Source: Rhizobium sp. BK399
Lineage (GTDB): Bacteria; Pseudomonadota; Alphaproteobacteria; Rhizobiales; Rhizobiaceae
Direction of reading: 5' to 3'
DNA: 64,000 nt
Assembly (NCBI RefSeq): GCF_014194695.1
Contig: NZ_JACIAH010000001.1
Coordinates: forward strand, 1 to 64,000
Position 1 is the stretch's first letter. Each line of letters opens with the position of its first letter. The notes under the pieces were generated by a model. It had not been told where the DNA came from. It saw only the letters and a program-made list of their open reading frames with translations, and did not search any database. Position numbers and translations under genes: made by a program. Shown piece after piece: positions 44,895 through 53,633 of this stretch.

Positions 44895-45152
44895 ATGGAT
44901 ATTTCACGCACGGAGCAGCGCATCCTGCACCTGTTGGCCCAAGGCGGCCGCATTGAAATCGAACGCGACGACAACCGGAAAATCGAGGCGGTAAGATGCC
45001 TTACCCGCGACGGCTGGGTCTATCCCGGCTTCGGCCTTGAGCTGTTTCGCAAATTGAAGCAGAAGCGGGCGATCAAATCCTCAGGCGGCAAGCCCTACCG
45101 GATTACCGAACGAGGACTGGTTCTCGTCAGAGCCGAACAGGACAACAGATAG
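44895..45152 (+). CDS. YjhX-family protein (UPF0386)
   Basis: 85 residues beginning Met-Asp-Ile-Ser-Arg-Thr-Glu-Gln-Arg-Ile-Leu-His-Leu-Leu-Ala, with Val-Arg-Cys-Leu-Thr-Arg-Asp-Gly-Trp near 38 and Lys-Pro-Tyr-Arg-Ile-Thr near 68, matching UPF0386/YjhX over its whole length. E. coli YjhX has been described as the toxin of the YjhX-YjhQ pair, where YjhQ is a GNAT protein; here the nearest GNAT gene is on the other strand 294 bases away, so no clear pair. The upstream frame to 44799 is not family-like. Confidence 0.85.
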   Translation: MDISRTEQRILHLLAQGGRIEIERDDNRKIEAVRCLTRDGWVYPGFGLELFRKLKQKRAIKSSGGKPYRITERGLVLVRAEQDNR

Positions 45153-45160
45153 TTGTCCGA

Positions 45161-45184
45161 GCCGCGCGTCGCCTGGCGCGCGGC
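45161..45184. terminator. GC-rich hairpin between convergent genes
   Basis: GCCGCGCG and CGCGCGGC pair over 8 bases around an 8-base loop. It lies between two converging gene ends, 9 and 7 bases away, so it likely serves both strands. Confidence 0.55.
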
Positions 45185-45190
45185 TTACTT

Positions 45191-45466
45191 TCAAAGCTGC
45201 TTGAAAAGCTCCGCCTTCATCACCGACCATTCGTCGGCGACCTTAGCGTTCCCACGCCGTTTACCCGCCTGGCGGTACCAGTAGTCGGCATTCCAGTCGT
45301 CGCCTTCGATGCGGTGGCAGATGGCATGCCCCCAATCGAAAAGCGCCTCGCCCTCATGCGCCTGGCAGACTTCATGCACTGCTTGCCATTCCGGACCAAC
45401 GATGAAACCTGCCGCGGCGAGACGGTCGAATGCTTCGATCATCTGAGTGATATCTGACGCCGACAT
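45191..45466 (-). CDS. Small protein of unknown function
   Basis: 91 residues: a helical N-terminal half (Ile-Thr-Gln-Met-Ile-Glu-Ala-Phe), then His-Glu-Val-Cys-Gln-Ala-His-Glu-Gly near 45 and Asp-Asp-Trp-Asn-Ala-Asp-Tyr-Trp-Tyr-Arg-Gln-Ala-Gly near 68. The latter block is well conserved in small alphaproteobacterial proteins I recall without a function. GGAGGAGG before ATG 45466 decides the start. It lies downstream of gatA on the same strand. Confidence 0.75.
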   Translation of the reverse strand: MSASDITQMIEAFDRLAAAGFIVGPEWQAVHEVCQAHEGEALFDWGHAICHRIEGDDWNADYWYRQAGKRRGNAKVADEWSVMKAELFKQL

Positions 45467-45587
45467 GAGTCCTCCTCCTGGTAGGGCCGCAATGGACGAA
45501 TACAAAGTCCACGCCCGAGGTAGCTGGACCTCAGTCGCCCGACAAGGAACGACCGCCTCGTCGGCGGCCGATGCCGATGTGGCTCGC

Positions 45588-47069
45588 TCACCACCACTTG
45601 GCGGGCGTGAACTTGCCTGCCGCCTGCTCTATTACGTGCGCAGTCTTGAACAGCGTCTCTTCGTCGAACGGCTTGCCAATCAGCTGCAGACCGAGCGGCA
45701 GGCCGCCGTGATCCAGACCGGCAGGAACGGCAATGCCCGGCAGCCCGGCCATGTTGACCGTCACCGTGAAGATGTCGTTCAGGTACATCTTCACCGGATC
45801 GGACGCGAGGTTCTCGTCGGCGACGCCGAAGGCCGACGACGGTGTCGCGGGCGTCAGGATCGCATCGACGCCGGCGTTGAACGCCAGTTCGAAGTCGCGC
45901 TTGATCAGCGTGCGGACCTTCTGGGCCTTGATGTAATAGGCGTCGTAGTAGCCGGCGGACAGCACGTAGGTGCCGATCATGATGCGGCGCTTGACTTCCT
46001 TGCCGAAGCCGGCGGCACGCGTCCTTTCGTACATGTCGACGATGTCCTTGCCATCGACGCGCAGGCCATAGCGGACGCCGTCATAACGGGCAAGGTTTGA
46101 TGAGGCTTCCGCCGGAGCGACGATGTAATAGGCCGGCAGGGCATACTTGGTGTGCGGCAGCGAGATGTTGACGATCTCGGCGCCTGCGTCCTTCAGCCAG
46201 GCAATGCCCTGCTGCCATAGCGTTTCGATTTCCTCAGGCATGCCGTCGACGCGGTATTCGTTCGGAATACCAATCTTCATGCCCTTCAGCGACTTGCCAA
46301 GTGCGGCCTCATATTCGGGAACCGGCAGATCGACGGAGGTCGTGTCCTTTGGATCGACGGAGGCCATCGACTTCAGCAGGATCGCGGCATCGCGCACATC
46401 GCGAGCAATCGGGCCGGCCTGATCGAGGGAAGACGCGAAGGCTACCGTGCCCCAGCGCGAGCAGCGGCCGTAAGTCGGCTTGATCCCGACAGTGCCGGTG
46501 AAGGCTGCAGGCTGGCGGATCGAGCCGCCCGTATCCGTTGCCGTGGCGCCGGCGCAGAGGTGGGCTGCAACGGCAGCCGCCGAGCCCCCGGAGGAACCGC
46601 CCGGTACCAGCTGTTGGTTGGAGCCACCCGAACGCCAGGGGTTGATCACCGAGCCGTAGTAGGAGGTCTCGTTGGAAGAGCCCATCGCAAACTCGTCCAT
46701 GTTGAGCTTGCCGAGCATGACGGCGCCATCGTCCCAGAGGTTCTGCGTGACTGTCGACTCGTAGTGCGGCTTGAAACCATCGAGGATGTGGCTGCAGGCC
46801 TGCGTGTGAATGCCTTCGGTGGCAAACAGGTCCTTGATGCCGAGCGGAATACCCTCGAGCTCGCCGCCCTTGCCGCCGGCGAGACGCGCGTCGGAGGCTT
46901 CCGCCATCTGCAGCGCCTTCTCGGGCGTGACCTTGATGTAGGCGTTGAGCTTGTCGTTCGCTGCTTCGATCGCCGAAATATAGGCTTCGGTCAGTTCGGT
47001 CGCTTTGATTTCCTTGGCGCGCAGCTTCGTGCGGGCTTCGGCAATGGTCAGGCTGGTGAGTTCGCTCAT
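45588..47069 (-). CDS. gatA: Asp-tRNA(Asn)/Glu-tRNA(Gln) amidotransferase subunit A
   Basis: Glutaminase subunit of GatCAB, producing ammonia for transamidation. 493 residues of the amidase-signature family: catalytic Lys in Gly-Ile-Lys-Asp near 79, the Gly/Ser-rich signature Gly-Gly-Ser-Ser-Gly-Gly-Ser-Ala-Ala near 155 and Ser in Thr-Asp-Thr-Gly-Gly-Ser-Ile-Arg near 179 form the Ser-cisSer-Lys triad. ATG 47069 fits family; it follows gatC by 54 bases. Confidence 0.97.
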   Translation of the reverse strand: MSELTSLTIAEARTKLRAKEIKATELTEAYISAIEAANDKLNAYIKVTPEKALQMAEASDARLAGGKGGELEGIPLGIKDLFATEGIHTQACSHILDGFKPHYESTVTQNLWDDGAVMLGKLNMDEFAMGSSNETSYYGSVINPWRSGGSNQQLVPGGSSGGSAAAVAAHLCAGATATDTGGSIRQPAAFTGTVGIKPTYGRCSRWGTVAFASSLDQAGPIARDVRDAAILLKSMASVDPKDTTSVDLPVPEYEAALGKSLKGMKIGIPNEYRVDGMPEEIETLWQQGIAWLKDAGAEIVNISLPHTKYALPAYYIVAPAEASSNLARYDGVRYGLRVDGKDIVDMYERTRAAGFGKEVKRRIMIGTYVLSAGYYDAYYIKAQKVRTLIKRDFELAFNAGVDAILTPATPSSAFGVADENLASDPVKMYLNDIFTVTVNMAGLPGIAVPAGLDHGGLPLGLQLIGKPFDEETLFKTAHVIEQAAGKFTPAKWW

Positions 47070-47123
47070 GGTAATTCGCTTCAAATCTGGAATGGCAACA
47101 AAGGTCGAAAAACGGCGAAGGCC

Positions 47124-47411
47124 TTATTCGACGACTTTGGGTACCAGGAAGAAATTCTGATCGGTGACAGGCGCGTTCGAGACGATGTCAGCAGCCTTGT
47201 TGCCGTCGGTCACATCATCGGTGCGCTTCTTCATCTCCATCGGCGTGACCGATGTCATTGCCTCGACGCCCTCGACGTCGACTTCGGAGAGCTGCTCGAC
47301 GAAGCCGAGGATGCCATTCAGCTCACCCACCATGCGATTTGCCTCTTCTTCGGTGACGGCAATACGGGCAAGGCGCGCTACGCGCTTAACGGTGGCAAAG
47401 TCGACGGACAT
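47124..47411 (-). CDS. gatC: Asp-tRNA(Asn)/Glu-tRNA(Gln) amidotransferase subunit C
   Basis: 95-residue belt subunit that holds GatA and GatB together. [10 protein letters not shown] near 8, [11 protein letters not shown] near 30, and the C-terminal [16 protein letters not shown] are diagnostic. First gene of the gatC-gatA unit. Confidence 0.96.
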   Translation of the reverse strand: MSVDFATVKRVARLARIAVTEEEANRMVGELNGILGFVEQLSEVDVEGVEAMTSVTPMEMKKRTDDVTDGNKAADIVSNAPVTDQNFFLVPKVVE

Positions 47412-47449
47412 GGTATTCTCCGGATAGGATTTTTCCTACCCGCTATAAA

Positions 47450-47481
47450 GGCCATGCCCGCCGTGCGCAACGGGCATGGCC
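47450..47481. terminator. Strong hairpin before gatC
   Basis: GGCCATGCCCG and CGGGCATGGCC pair over 11 bases around a 10-base loop. On the minus strand it follows the UPF0173 gene by about 55 bases and precedes gatC by 39, and is followed by CTTTAT, so it can end the upstream transcript. The loop and stem could also sit in the gatCA leader if the promoter is farther upstream. Confidence 0.55.
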
Positions 47482-47535
47482 CTTGGATTGCGTAGAATTC
47501 CGCTACCGAAATCGGAGCGGTTTTGCTGACGTAAC

Positions 47536-48240
47536 CTAGACGGAAAGGCTCTCGCCCGGCTTCGGCGTCCTCACCGCGGTCGTCGATCCATCCATACCCG
47601 AGACAAACTTCTCCGGCGTCTGATCGATGATCGGGAAGGTGCCGTAGTGGCAAGGTATCGCCGTCTTGAAGTTGAAGTAGCGCTGGCAGGCCAGCGCCGC
47701 GACCGCGCCGCCCATCGTGAAGCGGTCGCCGACCGGCACCAGTCCGATATCCGGCTGATGCAGTTCATTGATCAGCGCCATGTCGGAGAAGATGTCGGTA
47801 TCGCCCATGGCGAGGATGGAGGCTTCCTCGTCGAAATGCAGCATCAGGCCGTTTGCATTGCCGAGCGCATGCGAAACGCCGTCTTCGGTGATCTGGGCGG
47901 AGGAATGCAGCGCGTTGGTGAAGGTTGCCGAGAAACCGTCGAAGGAAACAGTCCCCCCGGTATTGCCCATTTCGAGCTTCGCCAGGCCCTTGGACCCCAG
48001 CCACGAGGCAAGGTCGGCGTTGGCGAGAACGACCGCGCCGGTCTCCTTGGCGAGCGCTACGGTGTCGCCGACATGATCGCCGTGACCGTGGGTCAGCAGG
48101 ATGTGGGTGACGCCGCTCGCGACATCCTTGAGGTTCTGCCCAGCGAAGGAGGAATTGTGCGTGAGAAACGGATCCAGCAAGATTTTCGCCTTCCCGATCT
48201 CGATGCGGAAAGCGGAGTGACCGAGCCAAGTGATCTTCAT
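47536..48240 (-). CDS. UPF0173 metal-dependent hydrolase
   Basis: 234 residues, metallo-beta-lactamase fold. It begins [11 protein letters not shown] and has [11 protein letters not shown] near 50 (zinc ligands), Gly-Asp-Thr-Asp-Ile-Phe near 143 and His-Tyr-Gly-Thr-Phe-Pro near 193. This is the UPF0173 family; substrate unknown. Transcribed towards gatC. Confidence 0.92.
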   Translation of the reverse strand: MKITWLGHSAFRIEIGKAKILLDPFLTHNSSFAGQNLKDVASGVTHILLTHGHGDHVGDTVALAKETGAVVLANADLASWLGSKGLAKLEMGNTGGTVSFDGFSATFTNALHSSAQITEDGVSHALGNANGLMLHFDEEASILAMGDTDIFSDMALINELHQPDIGLVPVGDRFTMGGAVAALACQRYFNFKTAIPCHYGTFPIIDQTPEKFVSGMDGSTTAVRTPKPGESLSV

Positions 48241-48358
48241 AAAATGTCTCCTTCGATTATCGGATGCAAAAGCCTGTTTTGCTGGCTATGGACATATCGG
48301 ATGCGGTCGCAAAGAAAAGCGTCACCGCTTCAATTTCTTTTGACAGGATGAAACGACG

Positions 48359-48853
48359 ATGACGGTGCTAACGATCGAAGAACTCTCAACTGCGTTGCAG
48401 CCGGGACAGGCGATCGCGGGCCTCGATCTCGGCACGAAGACGATCGGGCTTTCGATGTCCGATCTCGGCCGGCGCTTTTCGACGCCGCGGCCGGTCATCA
48501 AGCGCGAAAAATTCACGATCGATGCGACGACGTTGCTGGAGTTTGCCGCTAAGGAAAAGGTCGCCGCCTTTGTGATTGGTCTGCCAATGAACATGGACGG
48601 ATCGGCCGGACCGCGCGTTCAGGCGACGCGCGCCTTCGTGCGCAACATGGAGCAGAAGACTGACCTGCCGTTCGTCTACTGGGACGAGCGGCTGTCGACG
48701 GTCGCCGCCGAGCGGGCGCTGCTCGAGATGGACGTATCACGCAGGCAGCGTGCCGAGCGGATCGACTCGGCAGCGGCAAGCTTCATTCTTCAGGGAGCGC
48801 TGGACAGGCTATCGTTGCTCGGCAGAACGGCATCGGGCGATTTTGACGCGTGA
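48359..48853 (+). CDS. ruvX: Putative pre-16S rRNA nuclease / Holliday junction resolvase-like (YqgF)
   Basis: 164 residues of the YqgF/RuvX family, which trims the 5' end of 16S rRNA in E. coli. RNase H-like fold with [10 protein letters not shown] near 20 (first metal Asp), Gly-Leu-Pro-Met-Asn-Met-Asp-Gly near 78, Trp-Asp-Glu-Arg-Leu-Ser-Thr near 110 and Ile-Asp-Ser-Ala-Ala-Ala near 138. Its last 64 bases overlap the convergent membrane protein gene. Confidence 0.93.
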   Translation: MTVLTIEELSTALQPGQAIAGLDLGTKTIGLSMSDLGRRFSTPRPVIKREKFTIDATTLLEFAAKEKVAAFVIGLPMNMDGSAGPRVQATRAFVRNMEQKTDLPFVYWDERLSTVAAERALLEMDVSRRQRAERIDSAAASFILQGALDRLSLLGRTASGDFDA

Positions 48854-49122
48854 CGTGCACGCCACCAGGCGGCAATTGCCTTGCGTCGGCGGAACCCAAT
48901 GATTGCGAAGACGACAAGACTGTCGACGACGATCGCGCGGGCAACCAGCGGCGGAATGGTTTCCGGCGGAATGCCGAGCACCTTGCCATAAATCTCGAAG
49001 GTCAGGTCATGCACCTGCCTACTGAGCATATAGATGCCGAAGTTCATGTCGTAATAGGAAAGCCAATACCATCCCGCCAGGAAGACAATGGGACCGGCCC
49101 AGAAGATCAGGAACCACTTCAT
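48790..49122 (-). CDS. Small membrane protein, unknown function
   Basis: 110 residues with a first hydrophobic helix ([11 protein letters not shown]) and a second near 67-85, followed by a basic Arg-Arg-Arg-Lys region. Starts Met-Lys-Trp-Phe at 49122; the start overlaps the stop of the previous small gene (ATGA), so they are translated together. Its 3' end runs 64 bases into the antisense of ruvX. Family not named by me. Confidence 0.75.
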   Translation of the reverse strand: MKWFLIFWAGPIVFLAGWYWLSYYDMNFGIYMLSRQVHDLTFEIYGKVLGIPPETIPPLVARAIVVDSLVVFAIIGFRRRKAIAAWWRARHASKSPDAVLPSNDSLSSAP

Positions 49123-49292
49123 GCGGTCGTCTCTCGTTCTCTTCGACTGGATAGCCCCTCGTGGGAAACCGCCCATATCGACAACGCCATCGAACCCAGA
49201 ACCAGCCCTGGCACAGCGATATCCAGCGCAAGCACAGCGAAAAACATCATCGCGGCAACAAGAAACGCGCCTCTCGCGATTTTAGTTCCCAT
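49119..49292 (-). CDS. Very small membrane protein (57 residues), unknown function
   Basis: Begins Met-Gly-Thr-Lys-Ile-Ala-Arg-Gly-Ala-Phe and is mostly two hydrophobic stretches (about 9-25 and 28-43) with a charged Arg-Arg-Glu-Arg-Glu tail. Coupled by ATGA overlap to the next membrane protein gene, which is the best support that it is real. The ATG at 49292 is preferred over 49328. Confidence 0.6.
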   Translation of the reverse strand: MGTKIARGAFLVAAMMFFAVLALDIAVPGLVLGSMALSIWAVSHEGLSSRRERETTA

Positions 49293-49416
49293 GGTTCCAG
49301 ACACCCAACATTTTGGACTGACTGGCAAACTGACTTCTTACCCGGGAAGGCGCAACGTAAACCATTTGTTAAGGTTAACGCGCGCGGGGACGCCTGTGGA
49401 AAGACTGTGCTCGGCC

Positions 49417-50079
49417 TCAGCCGTAGACGCCGCGAACGATACGTTTCAGAGCCGTTGCGGCCTTCTCCCAATCCTTCGACGTCTTGAGCGTCAGTCCGGC
49501 GCACTGGCCTCCAGCGGATGCGGAAAGAACGAGATGCTGGATGGCCGCGATCAGAAGCGCATTGACGGCCACAACGTCGACGCCCTTTGGCGGCATCAGC
49601 GATCCCCGCATGCGATCGAGCCAGTTTGCTAGGGCCTTCGACCGCGCCTCGGAAAGCCGCCTGACCTGCTCGGTGTTTTCGGAAACCTCCCAGGCAACGA
49701 TTCGGCGAACAAGTGGATCATCCCGCAACGCCTCGAGGAAAAGCAGCGACAGCCGCTCCATGAGGTCGCCGTAGGTCAGGAGAAACATGCCACCGGTATC
49801 CTCGGGAATGCGGTCCTTGACCCAATTGCCGAGATCGGCGCCGATCGCTTCCACGAGGCCGTTCAAGCCGCCGTAGTAGCGGTAGATCAGTTGCTTGTCG
49901 CAGCCGGCGCGGCGGGCAACCGCGTTGATGCCGAAATTCTGGAACCCCTCTTCCGCCAGCAACGACTTGGCTGCGTTCAGAATTGCCTTCTCGGTAGCGC
50001 TTCGGTCGCGAATACGCTTTTCGGGTTCGACACGGATTGCGTCGGCAACGGGCGCAAGCACCATGGGGTCGTTCAGCAT
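49417..50079 (-). CDS. TetR-family regulator
   Basis: 220 residues. HTH about residues 25-70: Ala-Ile-Leu-Asn-Ala-Ala-Lys-Ser-Leu-Leu-Ala-Glu-Glu-Gly-Phe, then Asn-Ala-Val-Ala-Arg-Arg-Ala-Gly-Cys-Asp-Lys-Gln-Leu-Ile-Tyr-Arg-Tyr-Tyr. The C-terminal helical domain is of the TetR_C type. The frame is open to 50214, but two matching 18-base operator-like repeats lie at 50097-50114 and 50196-50213, i.e. inside that extension, so ATG 50079 is preferred. Self-repression is likely. Targets unknown; the acetyltransferase and AidB-like genes upstream on the same strand are candidates only by position. Confidence 0.85.
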   Translation of the reverse strand: MLNDPMVLAPVADAIRVEPEKRIRDRSATEKAILNAAKSLLAEEGFQNFGINAVARRAGCDKQLIYRYYGGLNGLVEAIGADLGNWVKDRIPEDTGGMFLLTYGDLMERLSLLFLEALRDDPLVRRIVAWEVSENTEQVRRLSEARSKALANWLDRMRGSLMPPKGVDVVAVNALLIAAIQHLVLSASAGGQCAGLTLKTSKDWEKAATALKRIVRGVYG

Positions 50080-50096
50080 GAGGGATTCGGTCCAGT

Positions 50097-50114
50097 TGTC
50101 ACTTTGCGGTGAGT
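50097..50114. promoter_or_regulatory. Operator-like repeat, imperfect copy
   Basis: TGTCACTTTGCGGTGAGT keeps the TGTCAC and CGGTGA halves of the perfect repeat at 50196-50213, with one mismatch per arm. It lies 18 bases before the chosen start of the TetR gene. Confidence 0.5.
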
Positions 50115-50195
50115 AACAACGCCACAGATCAGCGGCAACGGACATGTCTTGCAAAGATTGTGGACAGTTCGCGAAAGATGGCAACGATTTCAAAG

Positions 50196-50213
50196 TGTCA
50201 CCATACGGTGACA
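50196..50213. promoter_or_regulatory. Operator-like perfect inverted repeat upstream of the TetR gene
   Basis: TGTCACC and GGTGACA are exact reverse complements around ATAC. With the weaker copy 99 bases away it forms a pair in the promoter region of the TetR gene, the usual place for a self-acting repressor site. Confidence 0.6.
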
Positions 50214-50228
50214 TTTAGCTGCCTGCCC

Positions 50229-50846
50229 TTATAGTCTCTGTCCAAACCAGACCGTTCGGTCGGAAGCGTCGACCAATGGCGGGCCAAGTCGGCTGAACCC
50301 GCGGGAGCCCCAAAAACGCAGAGCGCCATAATTGTTAGCATTGGCGCCGAGGTGGACGGCTTCGACGCCGGCCTCTCTTGCATTCGACAGCCATCGGTCG
50401 AGGAGCTTCGTGCCCATCCCCTGCCCCTGTAAACGCGGCAGTAGGTTCATGTGGATGTGCGCGGGAAAGGCTTCGACGAGCGCAGCAGGCGCCGAAGACG
50501 GATGGTGGATCGCGGAAATGCGTTTCTGATCGGCGTCCCAGTTCTCGGGATCGCCCTCCGGATCGCTGTACGCCCGACGAAGTGCCGGCCACCAATCGCG
50601 TTCAAGCCGCTGATCGAATGCAACCGTATCGAACCCGCCGACGATGTAGCCGGCAACTCCTTCGGAGTCCTCTGCCACGAAAGCGGTTTCAGGGCTCAGC
50701 AGCACGTAGGGTGCCGAATAAATATGTCCGATCAGCTTGCCGTCGCGGTGCAATTTGGACGCATCGCTGCCGGCGTCGCCCGTCACGAGCGAGATTTGAT
50801 AGATCTGCTCGAGATCGTCGGTACGGACGGGACGCAGCACAGTCAT
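50229..50846 (-). CDS. GNAT-family N-acetyltransferase (NagJ/OGA-like type)
   Basis: 205 residues. Motif A Arg-Leu-Gln-Gly-Gln-Gly-Met-Gly-Thr-Lys-Leu near 145, preceded by His-Ile-His-Met-Asn-Leu-Leu-Pro near 135, and Gly-Phe near 184. The His-x-His-x-Asn-Leu block is seen in acetyltransferases related to the domain beside O-GlcNAcase. The ATG at 50846 overlaps the stop of the acyl-CoA dehydrogenase gene (ATGA), so the two are coupled. Confidence 0.83.
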   Translation of the reverse strand: MTVLRPVRTDDLEQIYQISLVTGDAGSDASKLHRDGKLIGHIYSAPYVLLSPETAFVAEDSEGVAGYIVGGFDTVAFDQRLERDWWPALRRAYSDPEGDPENWDADQKRISAIHHPSSAPAALVEAFPAHIHMNLLPRLQGQGMGTKLLDRWLSNAREAGVEAVHLGANANNYGALRFWGSRGFSRLGPPLVDASDRTVWFGQRL

Positions 50847-52495
50847 CAGCTTGCCGGCGGATAGAGAAGATCGACGATGTAGCTGGCGTCGAAGCGCGAA
50901 TCCAGCATGCCGTAGGTCGAGCGCCAGCCGCCTGCAAGGCGGGTTTCGATGAAGGCATCGGCGATCCGCCCTGCCCCCAGGCGATAGAGTTCGGCGGCAC
51001 CGGCAGCGAGCGCCAGCTGTTCGACGAGCAGGCGTGCAGCGCCCTCGTCCCGCTCGCAAAGCGCCATGGCGGCGCGCAGCACGTCGATGGTCTTCTTGCC
51101 GGCCGGTCCGAGATCGCGCGCGAGACCTGCGAATACCGTTTCGAAAAGGTCCTTGCCGCGGTTCAGGATGCGTAGCACGTCGAGTGCCATGACATTGCCC
51201 GAGCCTTCCCAGATCGCGTTAACGGGCGCTTCGCGATAGTGGCGGGCGATCGGGCGCTCCTCGATGTAGCCGCTGCCGCCGATGCATTCCATCGCCTCGT
51301 AAATCAGAGATGGCGCAATCTTGCAGCACCAGTATTTTGCGACCGGCGTCATGACGCGGGCGTAGGCCGCCTCTTCGGCGCTGCCGCGTGCCCGATCGAA
51401 GGCATCGGCAAGGCGGAAGGACAGCGCCGTCGCAGCCGCCACATCGAGGGCCATATCGGCCAGGACGCGCGTCATGATCGGCTGGCTCACCAGCATCTTT
51501 CCGAAAACGCTGCGGCCGCGGGTGTGATGCACGGCCTCGGCCAGCGAAGCGCGCATGATGCCCGAGGAGGCCAGCGCGCAGTCGAGCCGCGTTAATGTCA
51601 CCATGTCGAGAATAGTGCGGATACCGCCATCCGGCGTGCCGAGCAGGAAGCCGAACGTATCGTTGAATTCGACTTCCGACGAGGCATTGGAGCGATTGCC
51701 GACCTTGTCCTTCAGGCGCTGGAAGTGCAGGCCGTTCGCCGAACCATCCTCCAGAAGACGTGGAACGAGGAAGCAGCCCATCCCATCCTTGGTCTGCGCC
51801 AGCATCACGAAGGCGTCGCTCATCGGCGCCGACATGAACCACTTGTGGCCGGACAGACGATAGATGCCTTCGCTGACCTTCTCCGCCGTCGTCGTGTTGG
51901 CGCGAACGTCGGTGCCGCCCTGCTTCTCGGTCATGCCCATGCCGATCGTCACGGCGGACTTCTGCATGGCAGGCTTGTTGGTGGAATCATATTTGCGCGA
52001 GAGGATCTTCGGTGCCCAGTCCTTCTGCACGGCCGGCGAAGCCGAAAGCGCTGCGACCGAGGCACTCGTCATCGTCAGCGGGCAGAGATGGCCGGATTCC
52101 AACTGCGCCGTCAGATAGAAGCGCGCTGCCCTAACCTTGTGCGCCTGGTTTTTGGCCTCAGTGTCCGCCTGCGGATCCCAGACAGACGAATGCAGCCCCG
52201 ACGACATCGAACGGCGCATCAGCGCGTGCCAGGCCGGATGGAACTCGACAACATCGAGCCGCTCGCCGCGCGGACCATGCGTGCGCAGCTGCGGCACGCC
52301 CTGATTCGCCATGCGCGCCAGCTCCTGCGCCTCCGGAGAGGTCACGTACCGGCCCATGTTGTCGAGATCGTCGCGGATCCCACGCGGCAGCGTGCCGGTC
52401 AGGTCGACGATCAGCGGATCGGACCTGTAGGCGTTGATGCCGGACCACAGGCTCGGCTGGTTGAGTTCGGCAAGTTTCTCTTCGGCGGGCGTCAT
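50846..52495 (-). CDS. aidB: AidB-like acyl-CoA dehydrogenase
   Basis: FAD protein of 549 residues, larger than ordinary acyl-CoA dehydrogenases (about 380) and matching AidB (541) in length and layout: an N-terminal Asn-Gln-Pro-x-Leu near 12, Thr-Glu-Lys-Gln-Gly-Gly-Thr-Asp-Val-Arg near 190, Gly-His-Lys-Trp-Phe-Met-Ser near 215, Glu-Cys-Ile-Gly-Gly-Ser-Gly-Tyr near 405 and Ile-Trp-Glu-Gly-Ser-Gly-Asn near 430. E. coli AidB is part of the adaptive response to alkylating agents. Downstream, a GNAT gene is coupled to it. Confidence 0.9.
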   Translation of the reverse strand: MTPAEEKLAELNQPSLWSGINAYRSDPLIVDLTGTLPRGIRDDLDNMGRYVTSPEAQELARMANQGVPQLRTHGPRGERLDVVEFHPAWHALMRRSMSSGLHSSVWDPQADTEAKNQAHKVRAARFYLTAQLESGHLCPLTMTSASVAALSASPAVQKDWAPKILSRKYDSTNKPAMQKSAVTIGMGMTEKQGGTDVRANTTTAEKVSEGIYRLSGHKWFMSAPMSDAFVMLAQTKDGMGCFLVPRLLEDGSANGLHFQRLKDKVGNRSNASSEVEFNDTFGFLLGTPDGGIRTILDMVTLTRLDCALASSGIMRASLAEAVHHTRGRSVFGKMLVSQPIMTRVLADMALDVAAATALSFRLADAFDRARGSAEEAAYARVMTPVAKYWCCKIAPSLIYEAMECIGGSGYIEERPIARHYREAPVNAIWEGSGNVMALDVLRILNRGKDLFETVFAGLARDLGPAGKKTIDVLRAAMALCERDEGAARLLVEQLALAAGAAELYRLGAGRIADAFIETRLAGGWRSTYGMLDSRFDASYIVDLLYPPAS

Positions 52496-52676
52496 GAATC
52501 GCTTCTAGTGCAAGAGGCAGGCAAAGGGAAACCGGAAGTTACAATTTCCCTGTCCTCTGCAATAGTTGAATTCGGGCAAAATTGCAGGGGGAGACGGGCC
52601 TTTGCCCACAGCGCAAGCTTGCCGCCGCCCGGCTCACTCTTTATAGACCCCGCAGACGACAGCAAGAGGCAGGTTC

Positions 52677-53633
52677 ATGGTCTTCTTTCCCCACCGCCAC
52701 CTCATCGGTATCAAAGGGCTCACCGAGCAGGATATCACCTTTCTCCTCGACAAGGCCGACGAGGCCGTCAAGATCAGCAGGCAGAGAGAGAAGAAAACGT
52801 CGACCCTTCGCGGCCTGACTCAGATCAATCTCTTTTTCGAGGCATCGACGCGCACGCAGGCCTCCTTCGAGCTTGCCGGGAAACGTCTCGGCGCCGACGT
52901 GATGAACATGTCGGTCGGCAATTCTTCGGTGAAGAAGGGCGAGACCCTGATCGATACGGCAATGACGCTGAACGCGATGCGGCCTGATGTGCTCGTGATC
53001 CGCCATTCCAGCGCCGGGGCTGCTGCCCTGCTCGCACAGAAGGTTTCCTGCTCGGTGGTCAATGCCGGCGACGGCCAACATGAGCATCCGACGCAGGCCC
53101 TCCTTGACGCTCTGACGATCCGCCGCGCCAAGGGCAAGCTGTCGCGCATTATCGTCGCGATCTGCGGCGACGTGCTGCATTCGCGCGTGGCGCGGTCGAA
53201 CATCCTATTGCTGAACGCCATGGGCGCACGCGTGCGCGTCGTAGCGCCCGCAACCCTGCTGCCATCAGGTATCGCCGACATGGGCGTTGAGGTCTTCCAT
53301 TCCATGAAGGAAGGTCTGAAGGACGCCGACGTTGTGATGATGCTGCGTCTGCAGCGCGAGCGCATGTCCGGCGCCTTTGTGCCATCGGTGCGCGAATACT
53401 ATCACTTCTATGGGCTCGACGCGGAAACGCTAAAAGCGGCGAAGGAAGATGCGCTTGTCATGCATCCCGGCCCGATGAACCGTGGCGTCGAGATCTCCTC
53501 CGAGGTCGCGGACGGACCGCAGAGCGTGATTGCCGAACAGGTGGAAATGGGGGTCGCCGTGCGCATGGCCGTCATGGAGACGCTGCTGGTCTCACAGAAC
53601 CAGGGTCCACGCACCGAAGGAGCCGGCGCATGA
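52677..53633 (+). CDS. pyrB: Aspartate carbamoyltransferase, catalytic chain
   Basis: Second step of pyrimidine synthesis. 318 residues: carbamoyl-phosphate site Phe-Glu-Ala-Ser-Thr-Arg-Thr near 56, Val-Lys-Lys-Gly-Glu-Thr near 84, Arg-His-Ser-Ser-Ala-Gly near 107, His-Pro-Thr-Gln-Ala-Leu-Leu-Asp near 138, Arg-Leu-Gln-Arg-Glu-Arg near 225 and His-Pro-Gly-Pro-Met-Asn-Arg-Gly near 263. No pyrI. The 3' end overlaps pyrC (ATGA), which supports a PyrB-PyrC complex. Confidence 0.96.
   Translation: MVFFPHRHLIGIKGLTEQDITFLLDKADEAVKISRQREKKTSTLRGLTQINLFFEASTRTQASFELAGKRLGADVMNMSVGNSSVKKGETLIDTAMTLNAMRPDVLVIRHSSAGAAALLAQKVSCSVVNAGDGQHEHPTQALLDALTIRRAKGKLSRIIVAICGDVLHSRVARSNILLLNAMGARVRVVAPATLLPSGIADMGVEVFHSMKEGLKDADVVMMLRLQRERMSGAFVPSVREYYHFYGLDAETLKAAKEDALVMHPGPMNRGVEISSEVADGPQSVIAEQVEMGVAVRMAVMETLLVSQNQGPRTEGAGA

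Noticed and set aside
46560..47495. Open frame of 311 codons on the plus strand
   Set aside because: Antisense to gatA and gatC, which are unmistakable.
49365..49378. GTTAAGGTTAAC as a CtrA site
   Set aside because: CtrA boxes are TTAA-N7-TTAAC; here the halves are only two bases apart.
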